Shown here piece after piece: positions 59,143 to 64,000 of a stretch of 64,000 nucleotides of DNA. This DNA comes from WSZJ01 sp964590435 (GTDB lineage Bacteria; Planctomycetota; MHYJ01; WSZJ01): the NCBI GenBank assembly GCA_964590435.1, contig CAZPWT010000020.1, positions 5,667 to 69,666 of the forward strand. The letters run 5' to 3'. Positions within the stretch are counted from its first letter, which is position 1, and every line of letters starts with the position of its first letter. Below the pieces are notes generated by a model. That model was not told the origin of the DNA, did no database searches, and worked only from the letters and a program-made list of their open reading frames with translations. A program made the translations under genes and the position numbers.

Positions 59143-60945
59143 ATGCGCTCGATCCTTCTCCTGCTGGCCGGCGCTTCCCTTGCCTCCGCCGGCGATCCCT
59201 GGTTCGCCAACGCCGCGAAATCTTCCGGGCTCGACGGCGTCACTTCCAAGGACTGCATCCTCACGGACCTCAACGGCGACGGCTGGTGGGACCTGTGCGT
59301 CGATCGCGAACGGCTCTTCATCAACAAGAAGGGGAAATTCGAGGAGCTCAAGGACAGCGGGATCGAGTTCCCGGAGGTGCTGATCACGCCCCTCAAGGAC
59401 GGAAAGGCGGACACGGCGAACGCGAAGAAGCAGAAGTTCCTCCCGGCGTACCTGTACTTCGCGGACGTGAACGGCGACGGGGCGACGGACGCGATCTGGG
59501 GCGTGCACTCGACCTGGGAGAAGTTCGACGAGGCCGCCGGCGAGTGGGTGACCGTCAAGGAGTGCGACCACGGCCTCCGGAGCCGCGTGTACCTCGGGGA
59601 CAGCAAGGGACGCTTCAAGCCCGCGGCGGAATCGGAATTCACGAAGCCCGAGTCGGCCGGGCCCGCGGGGTCGCTCGCAATCTGCGATTTCGACAACGAC
59701 GGGAAGCTCGACCTGTTCGAAGGGCGCGAGTACCGGCAGTACGGCGTCCTGTACGGGTGCGGGCCGGACCGGCTGTGGAAGGGCGACGGCAAGGGCGGGT
59801 TCGCGGACGTCACGAAGGCCGCGGGGATGTGGCTCGAGGCGGAGCCGGGGACGGAGAAGAGCGCGCGGCCGAGCTACGGCGTGACGCACGCGGACTGGAA
59901 CGGCGACGGGAAGATGGACCTGCTGGAGCTCGCGTACGGGCGGCAGTGGAACGTGCTCTGGAAGAACAAGGGGGACGGCACGTTCGAGGACGTCGGCATG
60001 GCGACGCACTTTGCCGGCGACGACATCACGCACGGGAAGTATCCGCCGGAGATGAACCGCCCGCCCGAGCAGCCCTTCCGGTCCAACGGCAACACGTTCG
60101 ACTGCGCGGTCGGGGACTTCGACAACGACGGGGACCTCGACTGTTTCCTCGGAGAGATCGCGCACGCCTGGGCCGGCGAGGCGAGCGACCCGCCGAGCCT
60201 GCTGATCAACGGCGGGGAGAAGGAAGGCTGGGCGTTCAAGCGGGTGCCGGTGTGGGACGCGGTGCCGAAGCGGGAATTCCGGGACAAGCGGAACTACCAG
60301 TACGCGGACCTGCACGTGGCGTGGGGAGACTTCGACAACGACGGCTGGCTGGACCTGCTGCTCGGGGCGGGCGATTACCCGGACGGGCAGTTCCTGCGGC
60401 TGTACCGCAACCTGGGGAACGGGAAGTTCGAGGAGGTCACGGAGGCCGCGGGGTTCAACTGGGAGGGGTGCGGCGACCTCTCGCTCGGCGACGTCGATCG
60501 CGACGGCGACCTCGACATCGTCGCGGGGCGGTCCTTCATGCGCCTGAGCCAGGAGCACCGCGACAAGTACATGGGCGGGATCAAGACGAACGACATCGGC
60601 CTCTTCCTGAACGACGAGGCCGGCCGCAACGGCAACCACTGGCTGAACGTCCGCCTCGTGGGCAAGGACGCGAACCGCGCCGGAATCGGCGCGCGGATCA
60701 CCGTCGTGGCGGGCGGCCAGACGATGACGCGCGAGATCCGCTGCGGAAGCGGCCTCGGCAACCACGAGGACGCGCTCGAGGCGCATTTCGGCCTTGGGAA
60801 GGCGAAGAAGGCGGACAAACTGACGGTGCGGTGGCCGGACGGGAAGCTGACCGTGCAGGAGTTCAAGGACGTCGCCGCGGACCGATTCGTGACCATCACC
60901 CAGGGGGAGAAGGCCCCAAAACTGGAATCCCCCCCAAGGAAGTAG
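59143..60945 (+). CDS. Exported CRTAC1/FG-GAP (VCBS) repeat protein, 600 aa
   Basis: The signal peptide is MRSILLLLAGASLASAG. At least seven calcium loops of the DxDxDG type are visible: DLNGDGWWD, DVNGDGATD, DFDNDGKLD, DWNGDGKMD, DFDNDGDLD, DFDNDGWLD and DVDRDGDLD. They form a beta-propeller. The C-terminal RAGIGARITVVAGGQTMTRE with LGNHEDALEAHFGLG is the ASPIC/UnbV domain of CRTAC1-like proteins. It is a surface or periplasmic binding protein of unknown ligand. It starts 6 bases after vapC, with no ribosome site. Confidence 0.88.
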   Translation: MRSILLLLAGASLASAGDPWFANAAKSSGLDGVTSKDCILTDLNGDGWWDLCVDRERLFINKKGKFEELKDSGIEFPEVLITPLKDGKADTANAKKQKFLPAYLYFADVNGDGATDAIWGVHSTWEKFDEAAGEWVTVKECDHGLRSRVYLGDSKGRFKPAAESEFTKPESAGPAGSLAICDFDNDGKLDLFEGREYRQYGVLYGCGPDRLWKGDGKGGFADVTKAAGMWLEAEPGTEKSARPSYGVTHADWNGDGKMDLLELAYGRQWNVLWKNKGDGTFEDVGMATHFAGDDITHGKYPPEMNRPPEQPFRSNGNTFDCAVGDFDNDGDLDCFLGEIAHAWAGEASDPPSLLINGGEKEGWAFKRVPVWDAVPKREFRDKRNYQYADLHVAWGDFDNDGWLDLLLGAGDYPDGQFLRLYRNLGNGKFEEVTEAAGFNWEGCGDLSLGDVDRDGDLDIVAGRSFMRLSQEHRDKYMGGIKTNDIGLFLNDEAGRNGNHWLNVRLVGKDANRAGIGARITVVAGGQTMTREIRCGSGLGNHEDALEAHFGLGKAKKADKLTVRWPDGKLTVQEFKDVAADRFVTITQGEKAPKLESPPRK

Positions 60946-60952
60946 CTGTTGT

Positions 60953-60993
60953 CCGCGCGTGATCCGCGCCATCCGCCAAATCCGCGAATTCCT
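60953..60993. repeat. ATCCGCG short repeats
   Basis: Units GATCCGCG, CATCCGCC and AATCCGCG follow each other at about 9-base spacing in the gap between the CRTAC1-like and protease-like genes. The same word occurs in the hairpin tract at 35577-35666. The pattern matches dispersed intergenic repeats rather than a promoter. Confidence 0.5.
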
Positions 60994-61063
60994 TCCTTTT
61001 TTCCTACGGGCCCCCGCCCCACCCGGCATACAGGGTTCAGCACCCAACCCCCGGAGCCCTCCG

Positions 61064-62521
61064 ATGCGCCCCCTCGCTGCCCTGCTCGCCCTGGCCCTGC
61101 CCGCCTTCGCCGGCGACTACCTCGTCCTGTCCTCCGTGGACGCGAAGGACCCGTACCACGCGGCGGCGACCGCCATCGCCGATTTTCACAAGGCGGGCGC
61201 TCCGCTCGCTTTCGACCCCGCGCATCCCGAGTCGATCCTCCCGAAGCTCAAGGAGCTCCAACCGGTCCACGTCGCGATCGTGCTGCGCCCCGAAGAACTC
61301 GACATCAACCTCGCGAGGCGCTTCCTGCGCGTCGCCGCGCAGGTCGACGCCGATCCGTTCGTGGACTTCGGCTACGGCTTCATCACGGGAGCGACGCCGG
61401 AAGACGCGAAGACGTTCGTCGCCAACATCGTCCGCGCTTCCTCGCTGGAGCGCCCGCGAACCGTCGGCCAGGGCGTCGTCTGGGGCGGCGACGGCGGCTG
61501 CCGCGCGGACGACATCCCCTACACGGCCGGCACGCTCACTTTCCCCTCGCACCGCCTCGCGTTCGTCGCGCCCGACGGCCAGCACGACCGCGACCAGAAG
61601 TTCATCGACGAGAACCTCGCCTCCCTTGGCGGCAGGGGCGCGGTCATGTTCGGCGGCCATGGCATGCCCTGGGAGATCGGCTCCGGCCCGCGCGCCGAGG
61701 ACGTCGCGAAGATCGACCTCTTCCCCGCCGTCGTCTTCAACTACGCCTGCCATACCGGCGTGGCCCTCAAGTGGCACAACGAGAAGTACGAAGCGAAGGA
61801 TGTCCTCCACACGATCGAGACGCTGGCGCCGGAGAAGAGCTTCGCCCTGTCGGTGATCCGCGCCGGCGCGACCGGGTATGTCGCCTACGTCAACCCGCGC
61901 CCCGCCGGCCCCGAGCTCGACATCGATTTCCAGCGCGTCCTCGCGGGGGCATCCCTCGGCGAGTCCCGCCGGCAGGATTGGGCCAAGATCACGCTGGGCT
62001 ACCTCGGTTTCGGCGAGAAGGGCATCGCGGCCCCCGACGTGGTCGACGGCAGCCGCTCCCCGCGCGCCGGCGTCGACATGGTCCGCGACCTCATGCTGGA
62101 CGGCGCAACCGGCGGAATCCTCTACGGCGACCCCGCGCTCCGCCCCTTCCCCGCCGCGTCCACCTCGCTGCCCCAGGGCGTCGAAACGAGCCACTCGACC
62201 GGAGCGGTACGCGTCACGTTCCGCGTCAATGCCTCCGCTTCCTTCCTCTGGTGCTGCGATCCCTTCAGGATGGATGGCGACGACATGGCCATGAAGGTCT
62301 ACGACCGGGTCGAAGTGCCGAAGGACTTCGGTGACGTCGCCTCGGCGCGGGTAGACAGCGCGACGTGGGGCGCGGCGACGCTCACGACGATGCCCGTGCT
62401 GGTCGCGGAGGAGTTCGACCAGGGGAAGCGCTGGCTGCACGTGAAGGTCAACTTCTCGCGGATTGAGAAGGCGTCGGGCGACATCAACGTGGTGGTGACG
62501 GTCCGGGCGAAGAAGAAGTGA
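61064..62521 (+). CDS. Exported clan-CD (C25/gingipain-like) cysteine protease candidate, 485 aa
   Basis: ATG 61064 with signal peptide RPLAALLALALPAFAG. The likely catalytic pair is His199 in VMFGGHGMPWEIG and Cys229 in VVFNYACHTG, the H-G and A-C pattern with 30-residue spacing seen in clan CD proteases. The preceding domain (VLSSVDAKDPYHAAATAIAD) and GYGFITGATPEDAKTFVANI fit a caspase-like alpha/beta sandwich. The C-terminal part is beta-rich. It may process exported proteins; the substrate is unknown. Confidence 0.68.
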   Translation: MRPLAALLALALPAFAGDYLVLSSVDAKDPYHAAATAIADFHKAGAPLAFDPAHPESILPKLKELQPVHVAIVLRPEELDINLARRFLRVAAQVDADPFVDFGYGFITGATPEDAKTFVANIVRASSLERPRTVGQGVVWGGDGGCRADDIPYTAGTLTFPSHRLAFVAPDGQHDRDQKFIDENLASLGGRGAVMFGGHGMPWEIGSGPRAEDVAKIDLFPAVVFNYACHTGVALKWHNEKYEAKDVLHTIETLAPEKSFALSVIRAGATGYVAYVNPRPAGPELDIDFQRVLAGASLGESRRQDWAKITLGYLGFGEKGIAAPDVVDGSRSPRAGVDMVRDLMLDGATGGILYGDPALRPFPAASTSLPQGVETSHSTGAVRVTFRVNASASFLWCCDPFRMDGDDMAMKVYDRVEVPKDFGDVASARVDSATWGAATLTTMPVLVAEEFDQGKRWLHVKVNFSRIEKASGDINVVVTVRAKKK

Positions 62522-62530
62522 CGGCCCGGC

Positions 62531-63796
62531 CTACTTTCCGCCGGGCAGCTTCTGCCGCTTGACCGTCCGCGGCGCCTCGTTCGCCTTGATCTTCACGTCG
62601 GCGGTGTTCACGAACCAGTTGTTCTTCGCCTTCCCGGCGGCCTCGAGGCCGCCGGTCGCGAGCAATGTCGAATCCTCGAGCGTCGTCCCGAACTTCACGT
62701 GGCCGCCGGAGTAGATGACGCAGGACATCCCGTCCTTGGCGACCGTCACCGCGCCCTTCGCGAAAATCACCGACCGCGTGACCTTGTTCGCCTTCACGTC
62801 GCCCGAGCAGATGACGATGCTGTCCTCGATCACGTCGAAGTCCGCGCTGTCGCACAGCACCAGTGAGCCCGCCTCGACCTTCTTCCCCTTCGCCGCCGCA
62901 ACCAGCGCGATCTGCCCCTTGAGCCCGCCCTTGATCTCCTTGACCGTCGGCACCGCGTCCTTCAGCGCCGACGCCACCGCGTCGTCCGCGGTCTTCAGGC
63001 CCCCCGGCGACATGTCCGTGCCGAACAGCGCGAGCGCCTTCTTCACCGCCGCGCGCAGCTTCGGCCGGTGCTCCGTGTCCTTCGCGCCCTCGGCAAGCCA
63101 CGCCGCCGCTTCGTCGAACGCCCCGTCAACCTTCGCGGGCGCCAGCGCCGCCGTCCACTCGAATATCTTCGACATGTCCTTCACCGGCCAGCCGTCGTGC
63201 TCGGCCGGGTTGTCCGTGATAACCAGCGTCGCCTCGTACCCAAGGCCGACCAGCTTGTCCTTCAGCCCCTCCGCCTGGAACGGCGGCGAATACGTGCACG
63301 CCTTGTCGTTCATGATCAGCACCGGGACGCTCTTCCCGCCCGCCTTCGGCTCCTTGTTCTGCGTCGAGGGCTGCAGGATGATCCACCCGGCCAGCAGGTC
63401 CGCGTTGTCCGCGACGAACTGGAACGCCTTCGCCGTCCCCTCGCTGTAGCTCACGCAGAACACGCGTTCGCCGTCGAAGCCGTACTCCTTCCGGATCTTC
63501 TCGACGAGCTCCGGCACCTCCGACGCCGCCAGCGACCCGTCCAGGCACAGCCCGAGATGCGGCTTCGGTCCCTTCACCTGGTTCCACAGGTGCCCGTACA
63601 TCTTCCCCTCGTGCGGCCCCGGCGGAAACGTGATGTACATCGCGTACGTCCCCGAATCCGCCTTCTTCCATGTCGCCGGCACCGCCAGCTGGTAGTGGCA
63701 CCCCTTGTGGTCCCCGTCCACCAGTCCGGTCTTGGGCTCCTGGGCCGAAGCGGCGCAGGCGAGGAGGAGGAAGGCGAGCGGGAGGCGGAAGCGCAT
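62531..63796 (-). CDS. Exported alpha/beta-hydrolase-like protein, 421 aa
   Basis: ATG 63796 after GGAG; an ATG two codons earlier is also possible. The signal peptide is MRFRLPLAFLLLACAASA. Residues about 25-220 resemble an esterase/hydrolase fold with FCVSYSEGTAKAFQFVADNA in the nucleophile-elbow position (SYSEG in place of GxSxG) and DNPAEHDGWPV as a possible His site. The C-terminal 150 residues form a strand-rich region (ADFDVIEDSIVICSGDVKAN) like a right-handed helix. It is convergent with the protease-like gene. Confidence 0.68.
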   Translation of the reverse strand: MRFRLPLAFLLLACAASAQEPKTGLVDGDHKGCHYQLAVPATWKKADSGTYAMYITFPPGPHEGKMYGHLWNQVKGPKPHLGLCLDGSLAASEVPELVEKIRKEYGFDGERVFCVSYSEGTAKAFQFVADNADLLAGWIILQPSTQNKEPKAGGKSVPVLIMNDKACTYSPPFQAEGLKDKLVGLGYEATLVITDNPAEHDGWPVKDMSKIFEWTAALAPAKVDGAFDEAAAWLAEGAKDTEHRPKLRAAVKKALALFGTDMSPGGLKTADDAVASALKDAVPTVKEIKGGLKGQIALVAAAKGKKVEAGSLVLCDSADFDVIEDSIVICSGDVKANKVTRSVIFAKGAVTVAKDGMSCVIYSGGHVKFGTTLEDSTLLATGGLEAAGKAKNNWFVNTADVKIKANEAPRTVKRQKLPGGK

Positions 63797-63860
63797 GGTC
63801 ATCTCCGGGGAAGCGGCGGTAGCGCAGAAGCGTAGCATCCCGGAGGAAATTCTTCGAATG

Positions 63861-64000
<140 letters not shown>

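Overview
This window is strongly GC-rich bacterial DNA with densely packed genes on both strands. The best guess for the host is a member of the Planctomycetota or a similar environmental phylum. Supporting signs are short C-x-x-C zinc ribbons on otherwise unrecognised coiled-coil or membrane proteins, a CRTAC1-type FG-GAP protein, a secreted squalene-cyclase-repeat protein, many TPR proteins, and many small signal-peptide or lipobox proteins of unknown role. This is inference from gene content; no rRNA, tRNA or phylogenetic marker was seen.

Left part (1-18.99 kb). A minus-strand set begins with a truncated AddB-like nuclease gene and an unknown partner. It is followed by a plus-strand group holding a AAA ATPase, a DUF899 protein and a GIY-YIG protein. 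A defence-like stretch comes next: an AbiE-type toxin-antitoxin pair with a 12-bp inverted-repeat operator, an internally deleted DUF2779/Cas4-like protein, an XRE regulator plus ImmA/IrrE peptidase with repeated operators, and a methyltransferase-HNH fusion. After these lies a tightly coupled MerR / von Willebrand A / two-lobed aspartic protease cassette with an apparently leaderless promoter.

TPR array (19.2-26.4 kb). Four tandem TPR paralogues start with a sequence that resembles the end of the ATPase domain of AAA-TPR proteins. They are separated by an alternating pair of intergenic repeat types: a TTCG-rich hairpin repeat, heptameric tracts, and truncated copies of the gene start. The array ends in a 13-unit tandem repeat of exactly 21 bp. 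A fifth paralogue lies at 40.6 kb, and a full cyclase/ATPase/TPR protein containing the same motif lies at 45.7 kb.

Restriction/modification island (27.4-33.5 kb). An MmeI-like fused restriction-methylation enzyme faces a three-gene overlapping operon encoding a D12-class adenine methyltransferase, a ParB-domain protein and a PD-(D/E)XK nuclease. This operon is one candidate for an undescribed system. A second candidate is the sigma-factor/TPR-CHAT protease pair at 37.1-40.5 kb. The third is the MerR-VWA-protease cassette.

Right part (42-64 kb). This holds a DUF1016 nuclease remnant, a transglutaminase-like TPR protein, NTF2-like proteins, a degenerate cyclase-ATPase-TPR regulator and many exported proteins, including a His/Cys-rich lipoprotein with a duplicated motif. 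It also holds RecQ, a VapBC pair with a 19-bp operator, a CRTAC1-like protein and a clan-CD-like secreted protease. A group II intron-like fragment lies at the edge.
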